From NCBI RefSeq assembly GCF_001426685.1, contig NZ_LMFB01000001.1, positions 247,985 through 311,984 on the forward strand: a stretch of 64,000 nt of DNA, written 5' to 3'. The translations under genes and the position numbers were made by a program. This DNA comes from Rhizobium sp. Root483D2. Its GTDB lineage: Bacteria; Pseudomonadota; Alphaproteobacteria; Rhizobiales; Rhizobiaceae. Under the pieces are notes generated by a model. That model had not been told where the DNA came from, ran no database searches, and was given only the letters and a program-made list of their open reading frames with translations. Positions 30,495-41,015 of this stretch are shown here, piece after piece. Within the stretch, counting starts at the first letter, position 1. Every line of letters begins with the position of its first letter.

Positions 30495-31062
30495 ATTTTC
30501 TTATGCCGCAAAAGCAACTTTTTGCGAACGGGCACCAGATGCGCGTCAATGCTCTGATGCAGCGTCGTGACATGACTGGCCCAGCCTCTCCGGCGATGTC
30601 GAAAGACATGCCAGAACCGACTTTTAGTGTCATCCACCGGCGTGCGGAAAGAGCGAGTTATCGTAGCCTTGAAACTGTCAGTCGTGGCCATCTCAGTTAT
30701 CCACAGCGCCGCTGCACGATTGCAACAGTCGCTGAATTGCGTGCTAAAAAATACAATCATTGCGTTATAATTTACCATAATTTATACTAAAAGCTGCGCA
30801 GTGCGCCTTTCCGGCAACAGGTCGCTCACAACGGTTACGTGTTGAATTGATAATTGTCTTGGAGTGGGCGAGACCGTGTGTATGTTCCCGCGAGAGGGGT
30901 TGAAACCTCGTGACCATAATTTAAAAAAGATGCTAATATAGATCACAGCAAAGACAACGATCCGGCCACCTGCGAACCTGATGAAGAAGTTCCAATTGCT
31001 TTTTCGCGTATCAAGTGCAATCAGCAAGGCAACTTACAGCCAGCTAAAACGTTCGAGACAAT
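30495..31062. other. Intergenic region upstream of rkpA
   Basis: About 570 bases, clearly AT-richer than its surroundings after 30730 (for example TTATAATTTACCATAATTTA near 30762-30781). Overlapping frames on both strands (30491-30790) lack ribosome sites and look non-coding. The region should carry the rkpA promoter; the AT-rich tract could be bound by a silencer such as MucR, but no defined site is seen. Confidence 0.6.
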
Positions 31063-34000
31063 ATGACAGTTGAAATCATAGGGCGCGCATGTCTCGCCCC
31101 TGGAGCGAATTCGCCGCAGGCGTTGTTTCGGGTTTTGCGGCAGGGCATATGCACGGTCACGCGCATTCCGTCCGACCGCTGGGATCTTGCGCGCTTCTGG
31201 CACCCTGTTTCCGGCAATCCGGGCAAGACCTATTCCTTTGCGGCCGGTGTTCTCGACAGCATCTATGCTTTCGATCCGGCAGCCTTCGGCATGTCGCAGC
31301 GCGAAGCCATGCATATGGACCCGCAGCAGCGGGTTTTGCTGCAATTGGCCTGGCGCGCGCTGGAAGACGCCAATATTTCCATTCCTTCGCTGCATGGCGA
31401 AAATGTCGGCGTCTATATCGGGGCGTCCAGCCTTGACCATGCCAATCTGACGGTCGAGGACCCGGCGGCGGCCGGTCCTTATTTTATGACCGGCAATACG
31501 CTTTCGATTGTTTCCAACCGTATTTCCCACATTTTTGGTCTCAGCGGCCCGAGCATGACGGTTGATACTGCCTGTTCGTCGTCGCTGGTTGCGCTCGATC
31601 AGGCGATGCGGGCGTTGAATGCCGGCGAAATCGATACGGCGATCGTCGGCGGCGTCAATGTTCTTGCCCACCCGCTGCCGTTTGTCGGCTTTGCGCAGGC
31701 GCGCATGCTGTCGCCGGAAGGGCTCTGCCGCGCCTATGATAATGACGGTGCAGGCTATGTGCGCGCCGAGGGCGGCGTCGTGTTCGTTCTGCGTCGTTCC
31801 GATCGGGCCCGGCAGGAAAAGGACCGCAGCTACGCCAAGATCGTTGCCACCGGCGTCAACTCGGCCGGGCGCACCAACGGCATTTCCCTGCCGTCGCGCG
31901 AAGCGCAGGCCAATCTGTTGCGTTCGATCTATGAGGGCAACAATATCGATTCCAACCAGGTTGCCTTCGTCGAAGGGCATGGAACAGGGACCAAGGTCGG
32001 CGACCCCTCCGAAGTCTGGTCGATCGGCACGGTGATCGGCGCCAACCGGCGCGCGCCCGTTCCCATCGGCTCGATCAAATCGAATATTGGCCATACGGAG
32101 CCGGCATCCGGCCTGTTCGGCATGCTCAAGGCCGTGATGGCGCTTGAAAACAATTATCTGCCTGCATCGCTGCATTTCGAGACGCCGAACGAGAATATCG
32201 ATTTCGACGGGCTGAACGTGCGCGTCACTGCCAACCCGATCGAACTTCTGCGCGGCAAGCGCGCGCGCCTCGCCGGTATCAACTCCTTCGGCTTCGGTGG
32301 CGCCAACGCCCATGTGGTCATCAGCGATCCCGATCCCGTCCAAGACGAACGCAGCCGCAATCATGCGACCGGCCATGTTTTCATGGCCAGTGCCCATACC
32401 GCCCACAGCCTCGACGAATTGCTGAAGTCGTACAAATCGACATTTGCCAAGACCTCCAAGGACGAAGCGCGGGCCGTTATTGCCGCGTCCGGAGCCAACC
32501 GCACGCAGATGCGCCACCGCTTTGCGGCGCGCAGCGACCACCCCGAAGACATTATTCGCGCCATTGCCAGCCATCTGGAAAAGCCGGCGTCGGATATCGG
32601 CGAAACTGGCGAAGTGGTGACGAAGGATGCGAAAGTCGCCTTCGTGTTTTCCGGAAACGGTTCGCAATGGGCCGGCATGGGGGTGGAGGCCTTCCGCGAA
32701 AACCTGCATTTCCGTCAGTGTTTCACCTCCGTGAGCGCGCTGTTCAAGTTCCACTCGGACATCGTGCTCACCGACCTCTTGACCGACCCAGACCTCGACA
32801 AGAAGCTTTCCGACACGAAATTTGCCCAGCCGCTCCTGTTTGCGGTCCAGGCGGCCCTGTCGGATTCCTTGGTTGCCATGGGCATCAAGCCGACGGCTGT
32901 CTTTGGCCATTCCGTCGGCGAAATCGCTGCAGCCTATGCGGCCGGCGCGCTGTCGCTGGTCGATGCGGTGTCGATCGTTGCCAAGCGCTCGCTGCACCAG
33001 GATCTGCTGGCTGGCCAGGGCACCATGGCCGCCGCCATGCTGGGCGAAGAGGCTGCCAACGCGTTTGCCAAGGCGCGCGGCCTCGACCAGATTTGTGTCG
33101 CTGCCATCAACGCGCATAATTCCGTGACGATGTCCGGCCCGGCGCATGAGGTCTCAGCGTTTCGCGACGCCGCCCGCAAGGCGAAAATCCCGGTCCAGAT
33201 TCTCGATATCAACTACCCGTTCCATCACCCGATCATCGATCGCGCCAAGAAGGCTTTCCTCGCCGATATCCCGGATATTGCGCCGCGCAAGTCGGAGCTT
33301 GCTTACCTGTCCACCGTCACCGGCGAGCGCATGGACGGCACGCAGCTTGATCCGGATTACTGGTGGAAGAACGTGCGTGAGCCGGTCCGCTTCCAGGCCG
33401 CGACCGAAGCCGCCATCGACCTTGGCTGCAGCCTGTTCATCGAGATCTCACCACGGCCGATCCTTTCCTCCTATCTGAAGGAAACGGTGAAGCAATCGTC
33501 GATCCCGGGCACGGTCGTTGCGACGTTGCTGCGCGATACCGGCGAAAAGGGCCAGGATCCAATTTCGCGTGCCATGGCGCGTGCCATCGCCCATGGGGCG
33601 GCGTTCGACGAAGCGCGCCTGTTCGGCAAGCGCAATGCGTTCGTCCGGCTGCCCAACCTGCCCTTCGAGCAGATCGAACTACGGCCGGCCTCGACCAGCG
33701 ACGCCAGCGATCTGTTCGGCCGCGGCTCCAAGACACCCTATACGCTGGCAGGCTGGCGGACTGATCTGAACAGCGGCAGCTGGAAGAACCATGTCGACGC
33801 ACATCTGTTTCCCGATCTGGCGGAACATGTCGTCGATGGCAAACCCATCCTCCCCGGCAGCGGCTTTATCGAGATCGCCATTTCCGCCGCCCAGCAATAT
33901 TACGGCACAACGCACGTCGATATTACCAATCTGGAGATCGTGCGGCCGCTGGAGCTGGCCGACAACCGGATGATGGAACTTTCGACCATCCTGTCTCCCG

Positions 34001-37000
34001 AAACCGGTGATATCGAAATCCGCTCGCGCGAGCGCCTTTCGGAAGACGACTGGGCCGTGAATGCGGTGGCCAGAAGCCGCAAACCCATCCCCACAGAGGC
34101 GATCACCTCCGCAAACGCCTTTGCCGGAATGGAAAAGACGGCCACCGTGACGCCGGTGAAAGCCTATGAAACCGCGCGCCAGTTCGGCCTGGATTACGGC
34201 CCGCGGTTCCAGCTGATGGCAAAGGCCGTCTGCTATGGCGACCGTTTCATCGATGTGGAGCTGAGGGAGCCTGAAAAGACCGGCAATCCGTTTGTCACCT
34301 ACAGCCTCAATCCGATTTCCGTGGATGCGACATTCCATGGGATGGTGGCGCTGTTTGACCGGTTTACCGGTGACGCCGGCGGCGCGCCCTATATTCCGGT
34401 GCGTTTCGGCGCCGTGCGCCTGACGAATTCGGGCGTGACCATCAAACGCGCCGTGGTCGAGATCGAGCGCATCAGCGCAAATTCGATCAAGGCGAAATTC
34501 CGCTTCTTCGGCAAGAACGGCGAGGTCGTTGCGGCATTCGACGATTGCCGCTTCCGCCGGACCTATCTGCGCCAGCACAAGACGCTGGACATGCTGTCCT
34601 TCCACTATGAGGCCGTGCCGTCCGATCGGGCCACGCCGCTTGGCGTGCTGGGCCAGCCGAAGGTTCTGCCTCTGCCATTGCTTGCAGCCATGGATGAGAG
34701 CGGCATCGACAACACGACGCTGCTGTTCAACGCGGCAATCTATCGCGCCTGTCATGAGATTGCGCTCAAGCTCGGCAAGGGCACGGCCAAGGTCGATACG
34801 CGGTCCCTTCCCGGCGATTTTGCGTTCCGCAGTTTCCTGGCCAACTGCCTCTATGTCCTGGAAGACGCCGGTCTGTGCGAACACCGGGCGGGCAGCTGGA
34901 AGATCGCGACCGAATTTTCGCTTCCGCCCGTCGGCGACATACTCAAGGAAATCTATGGCGAGCGCTCCGAGCGCGCCGTGGAAGCGGTGCTGATCAACAA
35001 TTCCTATGCCGAAGCGCTGGATCGCATCGACAGTCTGTTTGCGCTGGAAACAGCTGGCAGCGAGCCGGACGATGCGGCCAAGCCGCAGGGCTTCATCAGC
35101 GATGCAACGCTCGATCACCAGACCGTGCATTCCGAATCCACCCGTCAGCGGATGGATCTGGTGCTGGCTGCGGTCGAAAAGGCTCTGACCAAGGAAACAG
35201 GCAAGACCGGTCTGCGGATTGTCGAAGCAGGCACCGTCTCTGCCGGTTTCACCCGCAAGCTCGCGACGCTGGCGGCAAACCATGGCGCCAGCCTGATCGT
35301 CGTCGAACCCCGCGAAAATGCCCAGCGCAATCTGGAGATCGCGTTTGAGGAAGATGCGCATGTTCGCGTCCTGAAAAAGGATGCGTTCGCATCGCTTGCG
35401 GCTTTCGATCTCGTCGTCAGCGCCTCGGATACGGTCTTTACGCTGATCGACGAGGACGGCGCCATTCGCAACGCCCTGCGTGTCGGCCTGCAGGAAAACG
35501 GGGCTCTTGTCGCCGCGACCAATGCACCGACCGTATTCAGCGATTTCGCGTTCGGCCTGACCGAAAACTGGTTTGCCCGCACCCAGGCTGTCGAGTTTCC
35601 GATCGGCAAGCTGGCAACGGTCACACAATGGCAAAAGGATCTGACTGATCTGGGCCTGCGCAATATCACCGTCGAAGACCGCGAATTGTCGCATGGCAAT
35701 ATCATCACGGTCGAGGCGCAAGGCGGCCGGTTCGTTGATACCGCACAGGCGGCCGACGCGCAGCCTGCGCAGGTCGCCACGCCGGTGCTCGTGCTTCACG
35801 ATGGCAGCGTTTCGAACCTGCAAAGCAAGCTCCCGGGCAAGGACGTCATTCAGGCGCCTCTTATCCAGGTCAAATTGACCGGCGATTTCGATAGCGACAG
35901 GGATAGGATTGCCGACGCGATCACAGGGCTGAACGAAAAGCCGGTTCGGGCCGTCTATCTTTCTTCGCCGACTGCGGCAGATCGCAAAGAGGATTCGGCT
36001 GCCCTGCAGGATCGCGTTCTCTCGCTCAGCGCCTTTGCGGAAGCACTTCGCCAGCATTATGCGCATGCAGAGCCTGCAGCCGATCAGCGCCCGCGCCTGG
36101 TTATTGCTGCCCCCGGCGGCGCGCCCGTCACACTGGCTGCGCGCGGCAAGCCCGTCTCCGGCTCCAGCGTCAATAGCGGCCTGTGGGCTTTTGCCCGCGT
36201 GCTTCAAAATGAATATGACATCCTGGATATCCATTCGCTCGATTTCACCGGTCCCAAGGTAGAAGCGGGCAATCAGCTTGCGGCAGCAATCTCGATGCTC
36301 GGTGATACCAGCGAAAACCGCGAATGGCTGCTGGATGGTCAAAGCGGCGTGCTCTCTGAAATCCGTGCCGTGCCCGGCCCGGTCGATCAGGGCTTGCGCA
36401 AGACGACCAGTTTCAAGGCGGCCACCATTCGCCAGCGTGTCAGCTCGCAGGTCGGCAGCATTGCCTGGGAACAGTCCGATATCCCGCAGGCAGGTCCGGA
36501 CGATGTCGTCGTTGCGGTTGCCGCAACCGGCCTCAACTTCCGCGACGTCATGTGGGCGATGGGACTTCTGCCGGAAGAAGCACTCGAGGACGGCTTTGCC
36601 GGGGCAACGATCGGCATGGAGCTTTCCGGCCATGTCGTCGCCATCGGCAGCGGCGTCAAGGATCTTTCGGTCGGCGATGCCGTGATGGCGATCGCGCCTG
36701 CAGCCTTTTCCACCCATGTCGTCGTGTCGCGCTCGGGTGTCGCGAGGCTGCCGGAAACCGTCAGCCCCGTTGCGGCGGCCACCGTTCCGGTCGCCTTCCT
36801 CACGGCCTATTACGCCATGATCGAGCTTGGCCGCATCCGCGCCGGCGAAACGATCCTGATCCACGGCGCTGCCGGTGGGGTGGGTCTTGCCGCCCTGCAG
36901 GTTGCGAAGCTTGCCGGTGCCAAGGTCATCGCCACGGCGGGAACGCGTGAAAAGCGCCGTTTCCTGAAAATGCTCGGCGCTGACCACGTCTTTGATTCGC

Positions 37001-38646
37001 GCTCGCTCGCCTTCGTCAACGACATCCTCGGCGTTACCGGCGGCGAAGGCGTCGATCTGGTGCTGAACTCGCTGTTTGCCGAGGCCATGGAACAGAGCCT
37101 GTCGCTGGTAAAGCCGTTCGGCCGCTTCCTCGAACTCGGCAAGCGCGACTATTACGGCGACAGCAAGATCGGTCTTCGGCCTTTCCGCCGCAATATCAGC
37201 TATTTCGGCATCGATGCCGACCAGCTGCTGGTCAATGCTCCGGATCTCACCAAGCGGATCTTCACCGAAATCGGTGCGCTGTTCGAGGAGGGCAAGCTCG
37301 TGCCCCTGCCCTATCGCGCCTTCGGCTTCGACGAGATCGGCAACGCCTTCCGCCTGATGCAGAATGCCGGACATATCGGCAAGATCGTCGTCATACCGCC
37401 TGTTGCGGGGCGCGATGAGGTTGCCAATCTGCCGGCCGGCCGCATGTCTGTCGATAGCCTCGGCACGCATCTGGTCGTTGGCGGTATTGGCGGCTTCGGT
37501 CTTGCCGCTGCCAACTGGCTGGTGGAAAAGGGTGCGCGCAACGTCGCGCTTGCAACCCGCCGCGGCATTGCCGATATCGAGACGCTTGAGGCGATCAAGC
37601 GCTGGGAAAACATGGGCGTTTCGGCGACCGTGCATGCCTGCGATGTCACCGACGAGGCTGCAGCAGACGCGCTTTTGAACACGCTTCGCCAGATCGGCCC
37701 GCTGAAAACCGTTATTCACGCCGCCATGGTTCTCGATGACGCGTTGATCAACAATCTCAGCCGCGAGCGCAACCGGCCGGTTATCGACGTGAAGGCGCAA
37801 GGGGCTGCCGTTCTCGACCGGTTGACCCGCGCCGATACGCTCGATCATTTCATCATGTTCTCCTCGGCAACGACATTGGTCGGCAATCCAGGCCAGGCCA
37901 ATTATGTGGCCGCCAATGGCTATCTCGAGGGCCTTGCGCGGGCGCGCCGGATCGACGGCCTGCCGGGGCTTGCCATCGGCTTCGGCGCCATCGCCGACAA
38001 GGGCTATCTGGCTGCGAATACCGACGTCAACGACCTGCTCTCCAAGCGCATCGGCAAGACGGCGCTGAAGGCGCAATCCGCCCTCTTCCAGGTCGAGAGC
38101 TATATCCGCTCCGATCCGGGCACTGTCGATGCGGCCGTTGCGATGGTTTCCGAGCTCGATTGGGCTGCGGCCCGTCACCTGCCGGTTGTTCGCAACGCCT
38201 TGTTCGAGGTGATCCTGCGGACGGCTGACCAGAACACGGCCGGCGGCGATGGCAAGACCATGGATCTCGTGGCGATGATCGATGGAAAATCGCCGCAGGA
38301 AGCCGAGGATATCCTCTATGATCTGGTCGCCAACGAGATTGCCGCGATCCTGCGCGTGTCGAAGGATACGATCTCGCGCAACAAGATCCTCAAGGAAATC
38401 GGCCTCGACAGCCTGATGGCTGTGGAACTGGGCATCAGCTTCCAGCAGAATACCGGCTTCGACATGCCGTTGAGCGGCGTTGCCGACAACACCACGGTCG
38501 GTGACGTCGCGCGCAAGCTTTACGACAAGGTGAGCAAGCGGGATCATGGCAGCGACGAAGACAGCGAGCCCGCTGACAACAAGATTGTCAACGAGCTTGC
38601 GCAGCGCCATACCGGCAACGGTACGGAAAAGGTAGCGAGCCAATGA
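31063..38646 (+). CDS. rkpA: RkpA, giant iterative reducing fatty acid/polyketide synthase
   Basis: 2527 residues, the size of Sinorhizobium RkpA. One complete module: ketosynthase (residues 1-430; C171 in DTACSSSL, H306 in EGHGTGT, H344 in SNIGHTE), acyltransferase (about 520-850; S617 in GHSVGEIAAAY), dehydratase (about 900-1170; H922 in HVVDGKPILPGSGF, D1088), a methyltransferase-like part (about 1240-1560) whose SAM loop reads EAGTVSAG and looks inactive, enoylreductase (about 1790-2120; HGAAGGVGLAALQ), ketoreductase (about 2130-2330; GGIGGFGLA, Y2281) and acyl carrier (S2450 in GLDSLMAV). There is no thioesterase, so release needs another enzyme, presumably RkpG, whose gene overlaps by ATGA. 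In rhizobia it is required for K-antigen capsule, with a lipid role proposed. Confidence 0.93.
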   Translation: MTVEIIGRACLAPGANSPQALFRVLRQGICTVTRIPSDRWDLARFWHPVSGNPGKTYSFAAGVLDSIYAFDPAAFGMSQREAMHMDPQQRVLLQLAWRALEDANISIPSLHGENVGVYIGASSLDHANLTVEDPAAAGPYFMTGNTLSIVSNRISHIFGLSGPSMTVDTACSSSLVALDQAMRALNAGEIDTAIVGGVNVLAHPLPFVGFAQARMLSPEGLCRAYDNDGAGYVRAEGGVVFVLRRSDRARQEKDRSYAKIVATGVNSAGRTNGISLPSREAQANLLRSIYEGNNIDSNQVAFVEGHGTGTKVGDPSEVWSIGTVIGANRRAPVPIGSIKSNIGHTEPASGLFGMLKAVMALENNYLPASLHFETPNENIDFDGLNVRVTANPIELLRGKRARLAGINSFGFGGANAHVVISDPDPVQDERSRNHATGHVFMASAHTAHSLDELLKSYKSTFAKTSKDEARAVIAASGANRTQMRHRFAARSDHPEDIIRAIASHLEKPASDIGETGEVVTKDAKVAFVFSGNGSQWAGMGVEAFRENLHFRQCFTSVSALFKFHSDIVLTDLLTDPDLDKKLSDTKFAQPLLFAVQAALSDSLVAMGIKPTAVFGHSVGEIAAAYAAGALSLVDAVSIVAKRSLHQDLLAGQGTMAAAMLGEEAANAFAKARGLDQICVAAINAHNSVTMSGPAHEVSAFRDAARKAKIPVQILDINYPFHHPIIDRAKKAFLADIPDIAPRKSELAYLSTVTGERMDGTQLDPDYWWKNVREPVRFQAATEAAIDLGCSLFIEISPRPILSSYLKETVKQSSIPGTVVATLLRDTGEKGQDPISRAMARAIAHGAAFDEARLFGKRNAFVRLPNLPFEQIELRPASTSDASDLFGRGSKTPYTLAGWRTDLNSGSWKNHVDAHLFPDLAEHVVDGKPILPGSGFIEIAISAAQQYYGTTHVDITNLEIVRPLELADNRMMELSTILSPETGDIEIRSRERLSEDDWAVNAVARSRKPIPTEAITSANAFAGMEKTATVTPVKAYETARQFGLDYGPRFQLMAKAVCYGDRFIDVELREPEKTGNPFVTYSLNPISVDATFHGMVALFDRFTGDAGGAPYIPVRFGAVRLTNSGVTIKRAVVEIERISANSIKAKFRFFGKNGEVVAAFDDCRFRRTYLRQHKTLDMLSFHYEAVPSDRATPLGVLGQPKVLPLPLLAAMDESGIDNTTLLFNAAIYRACHEIALKLGKGTAKVDTRSLPGDFAFRSFLANCLYVLEDAGLCEHRAGSWKIATEFSLPPVGDILKEIYGERSERAVEAVLINNSYAEALDRIDSLFALETAGSEPDDAAKPQGFISDATLDHQTVHSESTRQRMDLVLAAVEKALTKETGKTGLRIVEAGTVSAGFTRKLATLAANHGASLIVVEPRENAQRNLEIAFEEDAHVRVLKKDAFASLAAFDLVVSASDTVFTLIDEDGAIRNALRVGLQENGALVAATNAPTVFSDFAFGLTENWFARTQAVEFPIGKLATVTQWQKDLTDLGLRNITVEDRELSHGNIITVEAQGGRFVDTAQAADAQPAQVATPVLVLHDGSVSNLQSKLPGKDVIQAPLIQVKLTGDFDSDRDRIADAITGLNEKPVRAVYLSSPTAADRKEDSAALQDRVLSLSAFAEALRQHYAHAEPAADQRPRLVIAAPGGAPVTLAARGKPVSGSSVNSGLWAFARVLQNEYDILDIHSLDFTGPKVEAGNQLAAAISMLGDTSENREWLLDGQSGVLSEIRAVPGPVDQGLRKTTSFKAATIRQRVSSQVGSIAWEQSDIPQAGPDDVVVAVAATGLNFRDVMWAMGLLPEEALEDGFAGATIGMELSGHVVAIGSGVKDLSVGDAVMAIAPAAFSTHVVVSRSGVARLPETVSPVAAATVPVAFLTAYYAMIELGRIRAGETILIHGAAGGVGLAALQVAKLAGAKVIATAGTREKRRFLKMLGADHVFDSRSLAFVNDILGVTGGEGVDLVLNSLFAEAMEQSLSLVKPFGRFLELGKRDYYGDSKIGLRPFRRNISYFGIDADQLLVNAPDLTKRIFTEIGALFEEGKLVPLPYRAFGFDEIGNAFRLMQNAGHIGKIVVIPPVAGRDEVANLPAGRMSVDSLGTHLVVGGIGGFGLAAANWLVEKGARNVALATRRGIADIETLEAIKRWENMGVSATVHACDVTDEAAADALLNTLRQIGPLKTVIHAAMVLDDALINNLSRERNRPVIDVKAQGAAVLDRLTRADTLDHFIMFSSATTLVGNPGQANYVAANGYLEGLARARRIDGLPGLAIGFGAIADKGYLAANTDVNDLLSKRIGKTALKAQSALFQVESYIRSDPGTVDAAVAMVSELDWAAARHLPVVRNALFEVILRTADQNTAGGDGKTMDLVAMIDGKSPQEAEDILYDLVANEIAAILRVSKDTISRNKILKEIGLDSLMAVELGISFQQNTGFDMPLSGVADNTTVGDVARKLYDKVSKRDHGSDEDSEPADNKIVNELAQRHTGNGTEKVASQ

Positions 38647-40058
38647 GCGAGAACGAGGAACGCAACACCGCTTCGAAGATGAACAGCAGCCTGAAGGAGA
38701 ACCTTCTGGACAAGATGCGCAATGCGCATCAGTCCTCGGAGCGTAACCGCATGGCCCGTTCGGAGCGCGACGTTCCTCCGCCCGTCAGGCGCAAGCAGAC
38801 GCGGTTCGAGGACCTGCCTGAATATAAACAGGTCCAGACCCAAAAGATCGCCAGCGAACAGCTGGGTATCGACAACCCGTTCTACCGGGCGCACCAGACG
38901 GCGGCTGGCGCAACGACGGTGATCGATGGGCGCAAGCTGATCAATTTCGCGTCCTACGATTATCTCGGCCTCAACCGGCATCCGCATGTCTTGGCGCAGG
39001 CCCGCGACACGATCAATACGTTCGGCATCTCCGCATCCGCCAGCCGTCTTGTGGCGGGCGAACGTCCGGCCCATGCCGAGCTGGAAGAGCGCATCGCCGC
39101 TTTCTATGGTGTTGAAGCCTCCGTTTGCTTCGTCAGCGGCTACCTCACCAATGTCGCGGCGATCAGCTGCCTGATGGGTCCCAAAGACCTCGTTGTTCAC
39201 GACGAGTTCATCCATAACAGCGCGCTTGCGGGCATCAAGCTCTCCGGCGCGACACGCCGGCTGTTCAAACACAATGATGCCAACGACCTGGAACATGTTC
39301 TGCGCACGGTCGCAGGCGATTATCGCCGTATCCTGGTGATCGTCGAAGGCGTCTATTCGATGGATGGCGACATCGCCAATCTACCGGCGATCATGAAGCT
39401 GAAAGCCGAATATGGTTTCTGGCTGATGGTCGATGAAGCTCATTCGCTCGGTATTCTCGGCAAGCGCGGCAAAGGCACGTCCGAACATTTCGGCATCGAC
39501 CCACGCCAGGTCGATATCTGGATGGGGACGCTCTCCAAGACGACATCGAGCTGCGGTGGCTATATTGCCGGCAGCGCTGCTCTGGCCGCCGTGCTGAAGG
39601 CAACCGCCGGCGGCTTCGTCTATAGCGTTGGGCTTGCACCAGTTTTGACAGCGTCGGCGATTGCGAGCCTTGATATTCTCGAAGGCGAACCGGAACGTGT
39701 CGCAGCGCTGCGGCGCAACGGTTCGCTGTTCCTCAAGCTTGCCCAGGAAGCGGGCCTCGATACCGGCTTGAGCGCCGGTTTTTCCGTGGTTCCGGTTCTG
39801 GTCGGCGATTCCCTGCGTGCGGTGCAACTGTCGAATGATCTTCTTGCTGCGGGGATCAACGCCCTGCCGATCATTCACCCCGCCGTTCCCGAAGGCATGG
39901 CCCGGCTGCGGTTCTTCATCACCAGCGAGCATACCGAAGACCAGATCCGCCAGACCGTGGCCCTGACGGCGGAAAAGCTCAAGGATCTCACCGAGCGGAA
40001 TTTCGGTCTCGCATCGATCGATGTGCAGCAGATGATGAAGATGCTCGCCGCCCGCTAA
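38643..40058 (+). CDS. rkpG: RkpG, alpha-oxoamine synthase (SPT/AONS-like)
   Basis: 471 residues. After about 75 charged residues the PLP fold begins with NPFYRAHQTAAGATTVIDG and INFASYDYLGLNRHPHV, the same start seen in serine palmitoyltransferase-type enzymes. PLP residues are D264 and H267 in VDEAHSLGILG, and the Schiff-base K299 in TLSKTTSSCGGYIAGS. Family chemistry is decarboxylative condensation of an acyl thioester with an amino acid to a 2-amino-3-ketone. Overlap with rkpA and the lack of a thioesterase there suggest it takes the chain from the RkpA carrier domain. Amino acid substrate unknown. The third PLP alternative, an acyltransferase role, is how older work described it. Confidence 0.9.
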   Translation: MSENEERNTASKMNSSLKENLLDKMRNAHQSSERNRMARSERDVPPPVRRKQTRFEDLPEYKQVQTQKIASEQLGIDNPFYRAHQTAAGATTVIDGRKLINFASYDYLGLNRHPHVLAQARDTINTFGISASASRLVAGERPAHAELEERIAAFYGVEASVCFVSGYLTNVAAISCLMGPKDLVVHDEFIHNSALAGIKLSGATRRLFKHNDANDLEHVLRTVAGDYRRILVIVEGVYSMDGDIANLPAIMKLKAEYGFWLMVDEAHSLGILGKRGKGTSEHFGIDPRQVDIWMGTLSKTTSSCGGYIAGSAALAAVLKATAGGFVYSVGLAPVLTASAIASLDILEGEPERVAALRRNGSLFLKLAQEAGLDTGLSAGFSVVPVLVGDSLRAVQLSNDLLAAGINALPIIHPAVPEGMARLRFFITSEHTEDQIRQTVALTAEKLKDLTERNFGLASIDVQQMMKMLAAR

Positions 40059-40111
40059 CGCGCTGCGCAAACAGCCAGGCCAACCTCCATGAACCGAACC
40101 GGTGTTGCGGC

Positions 40112-40912
40112 ATGACCCATGTGATCATTACCGGTGGTTCGAGCGGCATCGGTCTGGCGCTGGCCCGCATTTACGCCGAGCGCGGTGCACGCCTCTCTCT
40201 CCTGGCACGCTCCCTGCCCGCGCTTGAAGCCGCGAGGGCCGAACTTGCGCGGCGACACGGCGAAACATCGGTGCGTATCGAAAGTGCCGATGCCAGCGAC
40301 GAAGATCAGGCATTGGCAGCGATACGAAAATGCGAGGCTGCGTTCGGCCCCTGTGACATCCTGATCACCTGCGCCGGAATTGTCGAACCCGGACGGTTCG
40401 AAACGCAGACACCTGCCGCCTTCCGTCAGCAGATCGAGACCAATCTTTTCGGCAGCGTCAACGCGGTACGCGCCGTCTATGCCGCGATGAAAGAGCGGCG
40501 CTCCGGAAAGATCATGCTGGTCTCGTCCGGCGCTGGCTTGATCGGCATCTACGGATATGCCGCCTATTGCGCCTCGAAATTCGCCCTGCATGGTTTCGCC
40601 GATGCTCTGCGCTCCGAAGCAAAGCCTCATGGGGTCACTATTTCCGTGTGTTTTCCGCCGGATACCGAAACGCCGCAGTTTGCGCGCGAACTGGAACACC
40701 GGCCGCTGGAAGCAACCGTGATCATGGGACGCGTTGCCCCCTGGCCCTCCTCTGCCGTTGCCCTGCGGATCGTGCGTGCAATAGACAAAGGCCAGTTCGA
40801 AGTGTTTTTCGGCTGGACGCTGTGGGCGCTCGGACGCTTTGGCGCGACGGTCAAGCCGGTTCTCAACTGGTGGTTCGACCGGGGCATTCGACGGATGATA
40901 CCAAGGCGCTGA
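40112..40912 (+). CDS. rkpH: RkpH, short-chain reductase like 3-ketosphinganine reductase
   Basis: 266 residues, classical SDR: NADP loop TGGSSGIG (7-14), S138/S139, Y152 and K156 catalytic set (YCASK). FPPDTETPQF at 181-190 matches the PPDTxTP motif of 3-ketodihydrosphingosine reductases, a useful substrate clue. The C-terminal 50 residues have a hydrophobic part (EVFFGWTLWALGRFGATVKP) fitting membrane association, again like KDSR. Following rkpG, it would reduce the 3-ketone of the RkpG product to a sphingoid-like amino alcohol; this is inference. Confidence 0.9.
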   Translation: MTHVIITGGSSGIGLALARIYAERGARLSLLARSLPALEAARAELARRHGETSVRIESADASDEDQALAAIRKCEAAFGPCDILITCAGIVEPGRFETQTPAAFRQQIETNLFGSVNAVRAVYAAMKERRSGKIMLVSSGAGLIGIYGYAAYCASKFALHGFADALRSEAKPHGVTISVCFPPDTETPQFARELEHRPLEATVIMGRVAPWPSSAVALRIVRAIDKGQFEVFFGWTLWALGRFGATVKPVLNWWFDRGIRRMIPRR

Positions 40913-41015
40913 ACATGAGAGCCTGCTTGTATCCGCCACCAATAGGTTTTAAGTGTCCCTTCGTCGCGGCGATGCATGACGCGTCCGTGACCGATGAAAG
41001 ATCAAAGGTATCCGT

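Noticed and set aside
30491..30790. Two overlapping 95-codon frames on opposite strands
   Set aside because: Neither has a ribosome site or known motif, and composition is unlike neighbouring genes.
31021..33147. Another long antisense frame over the 5' part of rkpA
   Set aside because: Same bias effect; no ribosome site or recognisable protein.
33679..38643. A 1654-codon open frame antisense to rkpA
   Set aside because: It mirrors the codon bias of rkpA in GC-rich DNA; the translation is Arg/Gly/Asp/His-rich with no domain, while the sense frame is a full synthase.
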